From: Dokdonella koreensis DS-123
GTDB taxonomy: Bacteria; Pseudomonadota; Gammaproteobacteria; Xanthomonadales; Rhodanobacteraceae
Length of the DNA: 64,000 nt
Assembly: GCF_001632775.1 (NCBI RefSeq)
Contig: NZ_CP015249.1
Span: forward strand, 124,001 to 188,000
Reading direction: 5' to 3'
Shown here: positions 27,117 through 36,518 of the stretch, piece by piece
Position numbering within the stretch: the first letter of the stretch is position 1
Layout: each line of letters begins with the position of its first letter
Made by a program: the position numbers and the translations under genes
The notes under the pieces: model-generated
Told to the model about the DNA's origin: nothing
Databases searched by the model: none
The model's input: only the letters and a program-made list of their open reading frames with translations

Positions 27117-28171
27117 GCCGCCACCTTCCGGCGCGCGGCGAGCCGGTCCAGCACCGCATCGGTCACCTGCTGCGTGGTGGCATGGCCGCCGAGGTCGGCG
27201 GTCAGCTCGGCCTCGTCGAGCACCGCGTCGACCGCGGCCTCGACCGCGGCCGCCTCGGCGTCCAGGCCCAGCGAATGGCGCAGCAGCAGCGCCGCGCTGA
27301 GGATCGCGCCGATCGGATTGGCGACGCCGCGGCCGGCGATGTCCGGTGCCGAGCCGTGGATCGGTTCGTAGAGGCCGCGCCGCCCGTCGCCGAGCGAAGC
27401 CGACGGCGACACGCCGAGCGAGCCGGCGAGCGCCGCCGCCTCGTCGGTCAGGATGTCGCCGAACAGGTTCTCGGTGACGATGACGTCGTAGGCGGACGGC
27501 CGGGTCAGCAGCAGCATCGCCATCGAGTCGACCAGCTGGTGCTCGAGCGTGACGTCGGGGTAGTCCCTGGCGATGCGCTCGGTGGTGGCGCGCCACAGCC
27601 GCGAGGTCTCCAGCACGTTGGCCTTGTCGACCGAGGTCAGCCGGCCCCGGCGCGCACGCGCCAGCTCGCAGGCGCGGCGCACGACACGCTCGACCTCGGC
27701 CACGCTGTAGCGGCATTCGTCGACGGCGACGTCGCCCTCGCGTGTCTTGCGGCCGAAGTAGGCGCCGCCGGTCAGTTCGCGGACGAAGACCAGGTCGACG
27801 CCGTGCAGGTGCTCGGCCTTGAGCGGCGACAGCGCCGCCAGGCGCGGATGGACGCGCAGTGGCCGCAGGTTGGCGTAGACGCCGAGCGTCGCACGCAGCG
27901 CCAGCAGACCCTGCTCGGGCCGCACGGGCGCATTCGGGTCCGACCACTTCGGCCCGCCGACCGCGCCGAGCAGGACGGCGTCGGCCGCCCGGCAGGCCTC
28001 GACCGTCGCTGCCGGCAGCGGATCGCCGGTGGCGTCGATCGCGCAGCCGCCGATCGCGTGCTCGGTGAAGGCGAAGGCCTGGCCGGCCACGCCGCGCAGC
28101 ACGGCGACGGCGGCCGCGGTGACTTCCGGGCCGATGCCGTCCCCGGGAAGGACGGCGATGTGGGCGTTCAT
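27113..28171 (-). CDS. leuB: 3-isopropylmalate dehydrogenase
   Basis: 352-aa NAD-dependent oxidative decarboxylase of the leucine branch. It starts [17 protein letters not shown]. Substrate residues are in the [21 protein letters not shown] segment, and the cofactor loop is in the region [31 protein letters not shown]. The ATG overlaps the leuD stop (ATGA) and its own stop overlaps the ilvD start. Full length for the family. Confidence 0.96.
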   Translation of the reverse strand: MNAHIAVLPGDGIGPEVTAAAVAVLRGVAGQAFAFTEHAIGGCAIDATGDPLPAATVEACRAADAVLLGAVGGPKWSDPNAPVRPEQGLLALRATLGVYANLRPLRVHPRLAALSPLKAEHLHGVDLVFVRELTGGAYFGRKTREGDVAVDECRYSVAEVERVVRRACELARARRGRLTSVDKANVLETSRLWRATTERIARDYPDVTLEHQLVDSMAMLLLTRPSAYDVIVTENLFGDILTDEAAALAGSLGVSPSASLGDGRRGLYEPIHGSAPDIAGRGVANPIGAILSAALLLRHSLGLDAEAAAVEAAVDAVLDEAELTADLGGHATTQQVTDAVLDRLAARRKVAA

Positions 28172-28773
28172 GCGATGACCTCCACCGGGTAGGGATTGGA
28201 CCGGATGCGCTGCTCGTAGGCATCGATGTCGGCCCGGGCGTCGAGCAGGAAACCGAGCGGATCCAGGCCGCTCAGCAGGCAGTGACGGGCGAAGCCGTCG
28301 AGCGCGAACGCGAACACGCGGCCGTCGGGCAGCGTGATCGTGCCGGCGGCGACGTCGATCGCGAGGTCGAGGCCGGGGTGCTCCAGCAGTTCGGCGTGCT
28401 GGTCGGCCGGCAGCACGATCGCGAGCAGGCCGTTCTTGAGCGCATTGCTGCGGAAGATGTCGGCGATCTCCGAAGAGATCACCGCCGTGATGCCGTAGTC
28501 GAGCAGCGCCCACGGCGCATGCTCGCGCGAGGAGCCGCAGCCGAAGTTGCGGCCGGCGACGAGGATCGCGCAGTCCTTCGCGTCCGGGCGGTTGAGCGGG
28601 AAGTCGAGATTGGGGCTGCCGTCGGCCGCGTAGCGCCAGTCGTTGAACGCGTGCCGGCCCAGGCCGGTGCGCTCGGTCGTGGTCAGGAAGCGCGCCGGGA
28701 TGATGCGGTCGGTGTCGATGTTCTCGAACGGCAAGACCGCCGATCGCGAACGCAGGTGGTGGATCGGCTTCAT
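28168..28773 (-). CDS. leuD: 3-isopropylmalate dehydratase, small subunit
   Basis: 201-aa swivelling subunit of isopropylmalate isomerase. Characteristic segments are [13 protein letters not shown] and [21 protein letters not shown]. It pairs with LeuC encoded immediately upstream; the leuC stop and leuD start overlap as ATGA, and the leuD stop overlaps leuB in the same way. Normal family length. Confidence 0.96.
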   Translation of the reverse strand: MKPIHHLRSRSAVLPFENIDTDRIIPARFLTTTERTGLGRHAFNDWRYAADGSPNLDFPLNRPDAKDCAILVAGRNFGCGSSREHAPWALLDYGITAVISSEIADIFRSNALKNGLLAIVLPADQHAELLEHPGLDLAIDVAAGTITLPDGRVFAFALDGFARHCLLSGLDPLGFLLDARADIDAYEQRIRSNPYPVEVIA

Positions 28774-30179
28774 GCGGCGTGCTCCAGCAGGGCATCGGGG
28801 TCGGTGATGCGGCCGGCGACGGCCGCCGCCGCCGCGACGCGGGGGCTGGCCAGCACGGTGCGCACGCCCGGTCCCTGGCGTCCCTCGAAGTTGCGGTTGC
28901 TGGTCGAGACGACGAGCTGGCCCGGCTGGGCGATGTCGCCGTTCATGCCGATGCACATCGAGCAGCCTGCGTCGCGCCATTCGGCACCGGCGCGCAGGAA
29001 GACCGCGTCGAGTCCCTCGGCCTCGGCCGCGTGCTTGGTCGCCACCGAGCCGGGAACGACCAGCATGCGCACGCCGTCGGCGACGCGACGGCCGTCCAGC
29101 ACGGCCGCGGCCTCGCGCAGGTCCGACAGGCGCGAGTTGGTGCAGCTGCCGACGAAGACGACGTCGACCGGCTCGCCGGTCAGCGGCCGGCCGCCCTCGA
29201 AGCGCATGTAGGCCAGGGCCTTGGCTTCCTGCGGGTCGCGCGCGACGGGAACGGCCGCCGCGATCGGTGTGACCATGCCCGGGTGCGTGCCGTAGGTGAT
29301 CGTCGGGCCGATCGTGGCGGCGTCGATGCGCACCTCGCTGTCGTAGCGCGCGCCGGGATCGCTGGCGAGCGTGCGCCAGTACGCCACGGCGCGCGCCCAG
29401 TCCACCCCGCGCGGCGCCCGCGGGCGGTCGCGGAGGTAGGCGAACGTCGTTTCATCCGGCGCGATCAGGCCGGCGCGCGCGCCGGCCTCGATCGACATGT
29501 TGCAGACCGTCATGCGCTCTTCCATCGACAGCGCCTGGATCGCACTGCCGCGGTACTCGATGACGTGGCCGGTGCCGCCGCCGACGCCGATCCTGCCGAT
29601 CACGTGCAGGATCAGGTCCTTGGCGCCGACGCCGGGGCGCAGGCGCCCGTCCACGTGGATCGCGAAGGTCCGGGGCTTGCGCTGCAGCAGGCACTGGGTG
29701 GCCAGCACGTGGCCGACCTCGGTCGTACCGATGCCGAAGGCCAGGGCGCCGAACGCGCCGTGGGTCGCGGTATGGCTGTCGCCGCAGACGATCGTCATGC
29801 CCGGCTGGGTGGCTCCCAGCTCCGGCCCCATGACGTGCACGATGCCGCGGTGCGCGCTGTCCCAGCCCTCGAGCGCGATGCCGAACGCCGCGCAATTGGC
29901 CTCCAGCCGGGCGACCTGCTGCGCCGCCTCCGGCGTGGCGTACGGGCGCACGCCGTCCGGCCCCGCGGGCAGGGTCGGCGTCGAGTGATCCAGCGTCGCC
30001 AGCACGCGCTCGGGGCACCGCACCGGAAGGCCGCGCGCGTGCAGCTCGGCGAACGCCTGCGGCGTGGTGACCTCGTGGATCAGGTGCAGGTCGACGTAGA
30101 GGATGCCGGGCGTGTCGGCGGTTTCCGCGCGCACCTGGTGCGCATCCCAGATCTTGTCGATGATGGTGCGGGCGTTCAT
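28770..30179 (-). CDS. leuC: 3-isopropylmalate dehydratase, large subunit
   Basis: 469-aa aconitase-family subunit with a [4Fe-4S] cluster. Cluster cysteines are in [14 protein letters not shown] and [11 protein letters not shown]. The start [16 protein letters not shown] is canonical, and the gene overlaps ilvE upstream by four bases (ATGA). Together with LeuD it isomerises 2-isopropylmalate to 3-isopropylmalate. Confidence 0.96.
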   Translation of the reverse strand: MNARTIIDKIWDAHQVRAETADTPGILYVDLHLIHEVTTPQAFAELHARGLPVRCPERVLATLDHSTPTLPAGPDGVRPYATPEAAQQVARLEANCAAFGIALEGWDSAHRGIVHVMGPELGATQPGMTIVCGDSHTATHGAFGALAFGIGTTEVGHVLATQCLLQRKPRTFAIHVDGRLRPGVGAKDLILHVIGRIGVGGGTGHVIEYRGSAIQALSMEERMTVCNMSIEAGARAGLIAPDETTFAYLRDRPRAPRGVDWARAVAYWRTLASDPGARYDSEVRIDAATIGPTITYGTHPGMVTPIAAAVPVARDPQEAKALAYMRFEGGRPLTGEPVDVVFVGSCTNSRLSDLREAAAVLDGRRVADGVRMLVVPGSVATKHAAEAEGLDAVFLRAGAEWRDAGCSMCIGMNGDIAQPGQLVVSTSNRNFEGRQGPGVRTVLASPRVAAAAAVAGRITDPDALLEHAA

Positions 30180-31162
30180 GCCGCGATGCCCTCCGGCTGC
30201 GCCCGCGCCTGCTCGTCGGCATCGGCCAGGTGGGGGTCGGTGCCGCCCGGCACGGGCGTCAGCCAGCCCCGTCGATCGGGCGTGCGGCCGTCGAACAGGC
30301 CGAAGAACGCCTGCTGCAATGCGCGCGTGACCGGTCCGGGCGTGCCGCCGCCGACCGGCTTGCGGTCGACCGAGCGCACCGGCGTGATCTCGGCGGCCGT
30401 ACCGGTCATGAAGATCTCGTCGCTGGTGTAGAGCGCCTCGCGCGGCAGGTCGCGCTCCTCGACCGCCAGCCCGAGGTCGTGTGCCAGCGTCATCACGGTG
30501 TCGCGCGTGATGCCGGCGAGGATGCCGGCGCTGCTGGGCGGCGTGTACAGCACGCCGCGGCGGACCAGGAACAGGTTCTCGCCGGCGCCTTCGCTGAGCA
30601 GGCCGTTGCTGCCGAGCGCGATGCCCTCGGCATAGCCGCCGCGGCGCGCCTCCAGGCCGATCAGCTGGCTGGACAGGTAGTTGCCACCGGCCTTGGCCCA
30701 GCTCGGGAACGTGTTCGGGGCCGGCCGGTGCCACGAGGACACGCACACGTCGGCCCCGTGCTCGATCGCGTCGCCGAGGTAGGCGCCCCAGTCCAGCGCC
30801 AGGATCGCCACGTCCACCGGCGCGCCTTCGCGCGCCAGCACGCCCAGGCCGCCGGCGCCCCGGAACACGATCGGCCGCACGTAGGCCGACTGCATCCGGT
30901 TGGCGGCGATCAGTTCCAGGCAGGCGGCGTTGATCGCGTCCTCGCCGTAGCCAATGTCGATCTCGTAGATCCGGGCCGACTCGAACAGCCGGCGCGTGTG
31001 GTCGGCGAGACGGAAATAGGCCGGTCCCTGCGGCGTGGCGTAGACCCGCTCGCCTTCGAATACCGACGAGCCGTAGTGCAGCGCGTGGGCGCTGACGTGC
31101 ACGGTCGCGTCCTGCCAGGGTTTGAGTCGGCCGTTGTGCCAGATGAAGGGCGCGTGGCTCAT
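30176..31162 (-). CDS. ilvE: Branched-chain amino acid aminotransferase
   Basis: 328-aa class IV PLP aminotransferase catalysing the last step to valine, leucine and isoleucine. The PLP lysine is K157 in [13 protein letters not shown]; the family signatures [20 protein letters not shown] and [17 protein letters not shown] are intact. The N-terminus [16 protein letters not shown] is typical. It sits unusually between leuA and leuC, with 27 bp to leuA and a four-base overlap with leuC, making one transcription unit. Confidence 0.95.
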   Translation of the reverse strand: MSHAPFIWHNGRLKPWQDATVHVSAHALHYGSSVFEGERVYATPQGPAYFRLADHTRRLFESARIYEIDIGYGEDAINAACLELIAANRMQSAYVRPIVFRGAGGLGVLAREGAPVDVAILALDWGAYLGDAIEHGADVCVSSWHRPAPNTFPSWAKAGGNYLSSQLIGLEARRGGYAEGIALGSNGLLSEGAGENLFLVRRGVLYTPPSSAGILAGITRDTVMTLAHDLGLAVEERDLPREALYTSDEIFMTGTAAEITPVRSVDRKPVGGGTPGPVTRALQQAFFGLFDGRTPDRRGWLTPVPGGTDPHLADADEQARAQPEGIAA

Positions 31163-31189
31163 GGCTGCTGTCCTCGTGGATGCATGGGT

Positions 31190-32788
31190 TCAGATGGCCT
31201 GGGCGAGCTGGCGCAGCGGGACCGCCGGCGTGCCCCGCTCGATGCGGTTGGCGATCTCCAGCGCGGCCAGCGCCGCCGCCTCGACGATGTCGGTCGACAC
31301 GCCGCGTCCCTTGAGCTCGCGGTCCTGGTGGCGCACGCCGAGCGTGGCCTGGCCCTGCGCGTCGCCGCCGTGGCTGAGGGCGCGGATCTGGAAGTCGGTC
31401 AGTTCCAGGTCGTGGCCGATCGCGCGGCCGATCGCGCGCAGCACCGCGTCGATCGGCCCGTCGCCGATCGCCGCCTCGCTGGCGCGGCGGCCGTCCTCGT
31501 GGACCAGGCGCACCGAGGCCGAGCCGTTGCCGCCGAGGTGGCTGGAGGCGTTGAGGTGTTCCAGGTGCCAGGGCCCGACCGCTTCGGGGTCGCGACCGAC
31601 CGCCAGCGCTTCCAGGTCGCTGTCGAACACTTCGCGCTTGCGGTCGGCCAGTGTCTTGAAGCGCGTGAAGATCGCATCGAGCTGGGCCTCGTCGGGGGCG
31701 TAGCCGAGCGCCGCCAGGCGTTCGCGCAGTGCGTGGCGGCCGCTGTGCTTGCCCAGCACCAGCTGCGAGCGGCTGAAGCCGACGTCCTCCGGCTTCATGA
31801 TCTCGTAGGTGCCGCGATGCTTGAGCATGCCGTGCTGGTGGATGCCCGACTCGTGGGCGAAGGCGTTCTCGCCGACCACCGCCTTGTTGCGCGCGATCGG
31901 CTGGCCGGTCAGCTGGCCGAGCAGGCGCGCGGTCGGATAGAGCTTGCGCGTGTCGATGCCGGTATCGACGCCGAACAACTCGGCACGCGTGGCGAGCGCC
32001 ATCACGATCTCCTCCAGGGAGGCGTTGCCGGCGCGCTCGCCGATGCCGCCGATCGTGCATTCGACCTGGCGCGCCCCGGCGGCCACCGCGGCCAGGCTGT
32101 TGGCGACGGCGAGACCGAGGTCGTCGTGGCAATGGGTGGAGAGCACCGCCTGGTCGATGCCGTGCACGTGCTCGCGCAGGTAGCGCACCCGCTCGTACAT
32201 CTCGGCCGGCGTCGTGTAGCCGACCGTGTCGGGCACGTTCACCGTGCGCGCGCCGGCTGCGATGACGGCCGAGAAGACCTCGACCAGGTAGTCCGGCTCG
32301 GTGCGGATCGCGTCCTCGGCCGAGAACTCCACGTCGTCGAAATGCCGGCAGGCGTTCCGGACCGCGGCGACCGCGTTCTCGATCACCTGCTCGCGGCTCA
32401 TGCCGAGCTTGAACTCGCGATGCAGCGGGCTGGTCGCGAGGAACAGGTGGATGCGTGCCTTGGCCGCCGGCGCCAGCGCGCGGGCGCAGGCGTCGATGTC
32501 GCCGGGCACGCAGCGTGCCAGGCCGCAGACGATCGGCCGGCGGACCTCGCGGGCGATCGCCTGGACCGCCTCGAAGTCGCCGTCCGAGGCGCTCGGGAAG
32601 CCGGCCTCGAGCACGTCGACGCCCAGTTCCTCCAGGGCGTGGGCCAGCCGGAGCTTGGCCGCGCGTCCCATCGAGAAGCCGGGCGCCTGTTCGCCGTCGC
32701 GCAGGCTGGTGTCGAAGATCCGGACCCGCTCGCGGCCGGTGCCGGCTGCGGGGGGTGTTACGTCGCTGGGGGGATTGTCGTTGGTCAT
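31190..32788 (-). CDS. leuA: 2-isopropylmalate synthase
   Basis: 532-aa committed enzyme of leucine synthesis. The HMGL-like barrel starts [17 protein letters not shown] (acid and metal residues), with the metal HxH in [11 protein letters not shown] and the catalytic-region HESGIHQHG. The C-terminal allosteric domain that binds leucine is present (about 390-520). I chose ATG 32788 over the upstream ATG 32818 because the latter lies against the terminator T tract. It is the first structural gene after the attenuator, so it is controlled both by attenuation and by leucine feedback. Confidence 0.96.
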   Translation of the reverse strand: MTNDNPPSDVTPPAAGTGRERVRIFDTSLRDGEQAPGFSMGRAAKLRLAHALEELGVDVLEAGFPSASDGDFEAVQAIAREVRRPIVCGLARCVPGDIDACARALAPAAKARIHLFLATSPLHREFKLGMSREQVIENAVAAVRNACRHFDDVEFSAEDAIRTEPDYLVEVFSAVIAAGARTVNVPDTVGYTTPAEMYERVRYLREHVHGIDQAVLSTHCHDDLGLAVANSLAAVAAGARQVECTIGGIGERAGNASLEEIVMALATRAELFGVDTGIDTRKLYPTARLLGQLTGQPIARNKAVVGENAFAHESGIHQHGMLKHRGTYEIMKPEDVGFSRSQLVLGKHSGRHALRERLAALGYAPDEAQLDAIFTRFKTLADRKREVFDSDLEALAVGRDPEAVGPWHLEHLNASSHLGGNGSASVRLVHEDGRRASEAAIGDGPIDAVLRAIGRAIGHDLELTDFQIRALSHGGDAQGQATLGVRHQDRELKGRGVSTDIVEAAALAALEIANRIERGTPAVPLRQLAQAI

Positions 32789-32816
32789 GGTTTTTCCGCT
32801 GTCGCGGGTGCCGGGC

Positions 32817-32855
32817 AAAAAAAAACCCCACTTCCGTCGCCGGAGGTGGGGTTTT
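32817..32855 (-). terminator. Attenuator: intrinsic terminator before leuA
   Basis: On the minus strand a stem with arms CCCCACCTCC (32851-32842) and GGAAGTGGGG (32835-32826), one C-A mismatch and loop GGCGAC, is flanked by an A run and followed by about nine T residues. It ends some 30 bp before the leuA ATG. The 5' arm can instead pair with the end of the leader reading frame (32893-32906 with 32840-32853, one bulged base), a classic antiterminator alternative. Confidence 0.9.
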
Positions 32856-32890
32856 CGGGATGTTTGCGATCGTTTTATCGACGCGTGCCC

Positions 32891-33022
32891 TTAACCCGCA
32901 CCTCCGCTGGTAATGAGAAGTACGAGTACAAGGGCCAGGGTGGCATCGCGGCCGCACAGCGGGCGTCCGGCCGGGATGGGCCGTGGGAACGTCGCGTGGC
33001 GGGTGGTGTTGCGATGCGTCAT
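32891..33022 (-). CDS. Leader peptide of the ilv-leu operon, 43 aa
   Basis: A short reading frame begins ATG at 33022 and ends TAA at 32891. Residues 29-37 read LALVLVLLI, five Leu, two Val and one Ile in nine codons, just before the TAA, as in transcription-attenuation leaders. The TAA lies 35 bp before the terminator hairpin, and the final codons form one strand of the antiterminator. Stalling on scarce branched-chain aminoacyl-tRNA would free that pairing and let transcription enter leuA. The ATG is only eight bases after the -10-like box. Confidence 0.85.
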   Translation of the reverse strand: MTHRNTTRHATFPRPIPAGRPLCGRDATLALVLVLLITSGGAG

Positions 33023-33030
33023 AGAGCGTG

Positions 33031-33060
33031 ACCGTAAGGCGACTGGTGGCGTTCTGTCAA
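33031..33060 (-). promoter_or_regulatory. Promoter of the ilv-leu superoperon
   Basis: Minus-strand consensus -35 TTGACA at 33060-33055, 18-bp spacer, then -10-like TACGGT at 33036-33031. Transcription would start next to the leader-peptide ATG at 33022. The region is divergent from the ParA-like gene at 33184. Confidence 0.7.
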
Positions 33061-33183
33061 CTGTTTCATGAAAAAAAGAAATGATCGGTCGCGATGGCCT
33101 TCCCAGGCCTCGCGCCGGGCGCCCCCGGTCGCGGTGCCCGCTGTAGTACGCTTGCCGGCGTTGCATACCGACGGGAGGCCTCG

Positions 33184-33813
33184 ATGCTGAAAGTGCTGGT
33201 TGCAAGTTCGAAGGGCGGCTGCGGCAAGACCACCCTGGCGACCAATCTCGCGGCGCACTACGCGGCCGACGGCAAGCGGACGGTCATCGTCGATGCCGAT
33301 CGCCAAGGGTCCAGCCAGCGCTGGTGCGAGAAACGCGTGCTGCTCGGCGGCATCGTGCTGCCGGTGGACGGCACGCGGCGCGGCTGGCAGCAGCGCATCC
33401 CTGCCGACGCGCAGCGCGTCGTCATCGATACGCCGGCCGGCATCCGTGCCAGCGAGATCGCCGACTGGATCGACGACGTCAACGTCATCGTCGTGCCGGT
33501 CCTCCCTTCGACGATCGACCTGGAGGCCAGCGCGGCCTTCCTGGCGGAGCTGGCCGACCTGCCGCGGATCAAGCGCGGCAAGGTCGCGGTGGGCCTGGTC
33601 GCCAACCGGCTCAAGCCGTGGACTTCGGCCTCGCAGCAGGCGCTGGACCAGATCAAGCAGCTGCCGTTCCCCCTGGTCGCGCAGATCCGCGACACGCAGG
33701 CCTATGTGCTGCTGGCCGGCCTGGGCAAGAGCATCTTCGACTACCACTCCGAACAGGTGCGCTCGCACCAGGACGACTGGGCCAAGTTGCTGCGCTGGAT
33801 CAAGCGCCAGTAG
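33184..33813 (+). CDS. ParA/MinD-like P-loop ATPase, orphan
   Basis: 209 aa. Deviant Walker A KGGCGKTT at residues 10-17 with the signature lysine K10, Walker-A' region VIVDADRQGSSQRW, and a later hydrophobic switch (VVIDTPAGI). This is the short ParA form without a DNA-binding N-terminus. No ParB or centromere-like repeats are nearby, so it is not an obvious partition locus; it may position a protein cargo. ATG 33184 is preceded by GAGG. Divergent from the ilv-leu promoter. Confidence 0.88.
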   Translation: MLKVLVASSKGGCGKTTLATNLAAHYAADGKRTVIVDADRQGSSQRWCEKRVLLGGIVLPVDGTRRGWQQRIPADAQRVVIDTPAGIRASEIADWIDDVNVIVVPVLPSTIDLEASAAFLAELADLPRIKRGKVAVGLVANRLKPWTSASQQALDQIKQLPFPLVAQIRDTQAYVLLAGLGKSIFDYHSEQVRSHQDDWAKLLRWIKRQ

Positions 33814-33894
33814 CCACGGTGCGGCCGGGAACCCCGCCGGCGTGCGTCTGTCCAACCGCCGCCGGCCTCCCCGGCATCGACAAGGAAACGCGGC

Positions 33895-34401
33895 ATGTAC
33901 AAGGCCATCCTGGCAGTGCTGTTGGTCGTTGCGGCCGGTGCCGCGCAGGCGCAGGTCGCGGTCGGCGACGTCCCGCCCGACGAGCTCGGCAAGGACCGCA
34001 GCGGCACGCCGGTGCGGATCAGCGACCACCGCGGCAAGGTCGTCGTCATCAGCTTCTGGGCCTCCTGGTGCACCTACTGCCTCAAGGAGCTGCCGGCGCT
34101 CGAGAGCATCCAGAAAGTGGCGGGCAAGGACCAGCTCGAAGTCGTCGCCGTCAACTTCAAGGAAGAGGCCGCGCTGTACCGGCGCATGCTGGCCAAGCTC
34201 AAGGACCTGCAGATGACCTTCACGCACGACGGCAATGGCCAGCTCGGCAACCGCTATGGTCTGCGCGGGCTGCCGTTCCTGGTGATGATCGGGCGTGACG
34301 GGCGCGTGGCGTTCACGCATGCCGGCTACGGCGAGCAGACCCTGGATCGCATCATCGACGAGATCAACACCTTGCTGGCGGCACCGGTGCCGGCGGCCTG
34401 A
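33895..34401 (+). CDS. Periplasmic thioredoxin-like protein, TlpA/ResA type
   Basis: 168-aa exported protein with a cleavable signal ending near AQAQ (residue 19-20). It has a thioredoxin fold with the redox motif WCTYC (C59, C62), the cis-proline region LRGLPFLVMI and a C-terminal helix. Such proteins reduce disulfides in apocytochromes or other periplasmic substrates. It lies 81 bp after the ParA gene. The specific partner is unknown. Confidence 0.9.
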   Translation: MYKAILAVLLVVAAGAAQAQVAVGDVPPDELGKDRSGTPVRISDHRGKVVVISFWASWCTYCLKELPALESIQKVAGKDQLEVVAVNFKEEAALYRRMLAKLKDLQMTFTHDGNGQLGNRYGLRGLPFLVMIGRDGRVAFTHAGYGEQTLDRIIDEINTLLAAPVPAA

Positions 34402-34512
34402 CCGCCCGGTCGCGCACGCGTCCCTCGCGGCCGGCGCGCCGTTTTCGCGTGCATGGCGACCGGCCTGACGAGCCACTACACTCGACCGCTTTCGTTCAGC
34501 GAAGGCCGGCCC

Positions 34513-35958
34513 TTGCGCATCACCTCGTCCGTCCGCGTAGTGCTGATCGCGCTGGCGCTGATCGCGCTCTACCGGGTCGCGTCGCTGCTGCTGCACGATC
34601 CGATGCTGGCGCTGGCCAACAACTACGACCAGATCCGCTACACCGGCTGCTACGACGTGGGGCCGATCCGCCCAGGCGTTCCGGCCTGGCACAGCAATCC
34701 GCATGCGCCCCTGAGCCTCTACGGCACCCAGCCGATACCCGAAGGCAACTGCTACTGGTCCACCGACCTGCTGTTCGGCGCGCCGGTGGCGATGGCGTGG
34801 CGCATCGCCGAGTGGGCCGGCGGGCCGGCCGAGCATTCGGTCCGGACGCTCGGTGCCTTGCGCCTGGCGGCGTGGCTGCTGGTTGCCGTCTGGGTGACGG
34901 CCAGCCTGTGCCGCAGCGGCCGCCCCGACGTGGCGGCGGCCCACCTGCTGGCGCTGGCGGTGGTCGCCGCCGATCCCGTCAATACCTTGTACCTCAATAC
35001 CTTCTATGCCGAGGCCGGCGCCCTGTTCGGCCTGTATCTGGCGCTGGCGGGCGCATTGGTCTGCATCGCCAGGCCGGGCCGGGTCGCATTCGCGGCGGCC
35101 GCCACCGGTGCGGCGCTGCTGGCGGGCAGCAAGTTCCAGCACGCGATACTGCCGCTGTTGCTGGCACTGGGCCTGATCGTCGCGCACGACTGCCGGATGC
35201 GGCGCGCGGCCGTGGCCCTGCTCCTCGGCGGGCTGGCCGGCGGTGCGGTGCAGCTCTACCAGGGCACGCGCGCGATTCCGCTCGCCGAAGCCATCGCCGC
35301 GACCAACCGGGTCAATTTCGTCCTGACCACGGTGCTGCCGAACGTGGCCGACGCCGGGGCGACGGTGGCCAGGCTGGGATTGCCGCCCGCCTGCGCCGAA
35401 CTGTCCGGCAAGAGCATCTACCAGCTCCAGGAGCCGGTCGAGACGCTCTGTCCGGGCCTGCGCGAACTCGGTGCGCTGCCGGCCTGGGGCGCCTTGCTGG
35501 CCGAACCGAGGGCCTGGTTCCGTGCGATGCAGCGGATGCCGCCGTACATGCTCTGGATTCCCGACTACCTGGGTATCGTCGAGGGCGTCGATGGCAAACC
35601 CCTGCCGGCCGGCCAGTTCACGTTGAGCCGGTGGATCGACCACCGTCCGCTCGGGCTGCTCGCCCTGTTCGGCCTGCCGTGGCTGGTCTGGGCGGCGACC
35701 TGGATCCTGCGCGCCGGTCCGCTGGCGCGCGGCTTCGCCGGTGCCTGCGCGATCGGTTCGGTCGCGGCGGCCGGCATCGCCCTGTTCGGCGACGGCTACG
35801 TCGAGCTGGGCAAGCACGCGCACCTGACGTTCAGCCTGGCGCTGGCCTCGCTCGCGGTGCCGGCCGCGGGCCTGGTACGGCAGCTGGCACAGCCTCGGGC
35901 GATCGCGCACAGGGATGCAGGCGAGCTGGCCGATCGGGCTGCTCCGTTGAAAAAATGA
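34513..35958 (+). CDS. Polytopic membrane protein of unknown function
   Basis: About 481 aa with roughly ten hydrophobic segments: an N-terminal helix VVLIALALIALYRVASLLL, clusters at about 110-270, and a final group at about 390-450. A long hydrophilic loop follows TM1 with Cys-containing YDQIRYTGCYDVG and NCYWSTD, as in some GT-C glycosyltransferase-like proteins, but no catalytic motif is certain. I prefer the TTG start 34513 because GAAGG precedes it and a -10-like TACACT lies at 34477-34482; ATG 34453, giving 501 aa, is the alternative. Confidence 0.75.
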   Translation: MRITSSVRVVLIALALIALYRVASLLLHDPMLALANNYDQIRYTGCYDVGPIRPGVPAWHSNPHAPLSLYGTQPIPEGNCYWSTDLLFGAPVAMAWRIAEWAGGPAEHSVRTLGALRLAAWLLVAVWVTASLCRSGRPDVAAAHLLALAVVAADPVNTLYLNTFYAEAGALFGLYLALAGALVCIARPGRVAFAAAATGAALLAGSKFQHAILPLLLALGLIVAHDCRMRRAAVALLLGGLAGGAVQLYQGTRAIPLAEAIAATNRVNFVLTTVLPNVADAGATVARLGLPPACAELSGKSIYQLQEPVETLCPGLRELGALPAWGALLAEPRAWFRAMQRMPPYMLWIPDYLGIVEGVDGKPLPAGQFTLSRWIDHRPLGLLALFGLPWLVWAATWILRAGPLARGFAGACAIGSVAAAGIALFGDGYVELGKHAHLTFSLALASLAVPAAGLVRQLAQPRAIAHRDAGELADRAAPLKK

Positions 35959-36023
35959 TGCGGCATGGTTGACGGGACCGCCGCTTGCGGCATGATCGAC
36001 GCACCATCGAGGGGAGAGACGTC

Positions 36024-36506
36024 ATGGTCATCCGCGAAGTCATTCTGCTGCGCCATGCCCATGCCGATCCGGCGGCGCCCGGCGAGGAGGACCGGACCCG
36101 CTCGCTGAGCGCCCGCGGCATCGCCGAGGCCGAGGCGGTCGGCGCCTGGCTGAAGGCGCAGCGCGCGCAGCCCGATCGGGTCCTGTGCTCGCCGGCCGAG
36201 CGCACCCGCGAGACGCTCCAGCAGGTGCTGGCGGTGACCGGCTACTCGGACCTGCGGATCGAGCCGCGCATCTACGAGGCCAGCCCGGTGACGCTGATTC
36301 GCGTCCTGGACGACCACGCCGATGCCGAGCGCGTCCTGCTGGCCGGCCACAACCCCGGGCTGGAAGACCTCGTGGCCCTGCTGGCCGATGGCGCATCCGA
36401 TGCCGGACGGGGCCTCCCGCCGGGCGCGGTGGTGTGGCTGCGGCTGCGCGAACCGGGACGGCTGGAACCGGGATCGGCCGAGGTGCTCCACTTCTGGTGG
36501 CCGTGA
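36024..36506 (+). CDS. sixA: SixA-type phosphohistidine phosphatase
   Basis: 160-aa histidine phosphatase. The catalytic RHA motif is at residues 10-12 (H11), with Arg residues in CSPAERTRET, and the second catalytic histidine is H109 in LLAGHNPGLE. SixA proteins remove phosphate from histidine-phosphotransfer domains or PTS proteins. GGGGAGAG precedes the ATG. It is followed 12 bp later by the YceI gene, probably in one operon. Confidence 0.9.
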   Translation: MVIREVILLRHAHADPAAPGEEDRTRSLSARGIAEAEAVGAWLKAQRAQPDRVLCSPAERTRETLQQVLAVTGYSDLRIEPRIYEASPVTLIRVLDDHADAERVLLAGHNPGLEDLVALLADGASDAGRGLPPGAVVWLRLREPGRLEPGSAEVLHFWWP

Positions 36507-36518
36507 CGCGCCATCGTC

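Noticed and set aside
28770-32957. A single 1395-codon frame covering leuC and more
   Set aside because: Only its C-terminal part is LeuC; the rest is antisense-like or shifted sequence over ilvE and leuA, which have their own well-supported frames.
33184-33813. A plasmid-type partition locus
   Set aside because: Only a ParA-like gene is present; no ParB, replication gene or iteron is nearby.
34453-34512. ATG 34453 as start of the polytopic membrane protein
   Set aside because: It lies upstream of a -10-like box, lacks a Shine-Dalgarno and would add an unusual hydrophilic tail; TTG 34513 fits better, though this is not proven.
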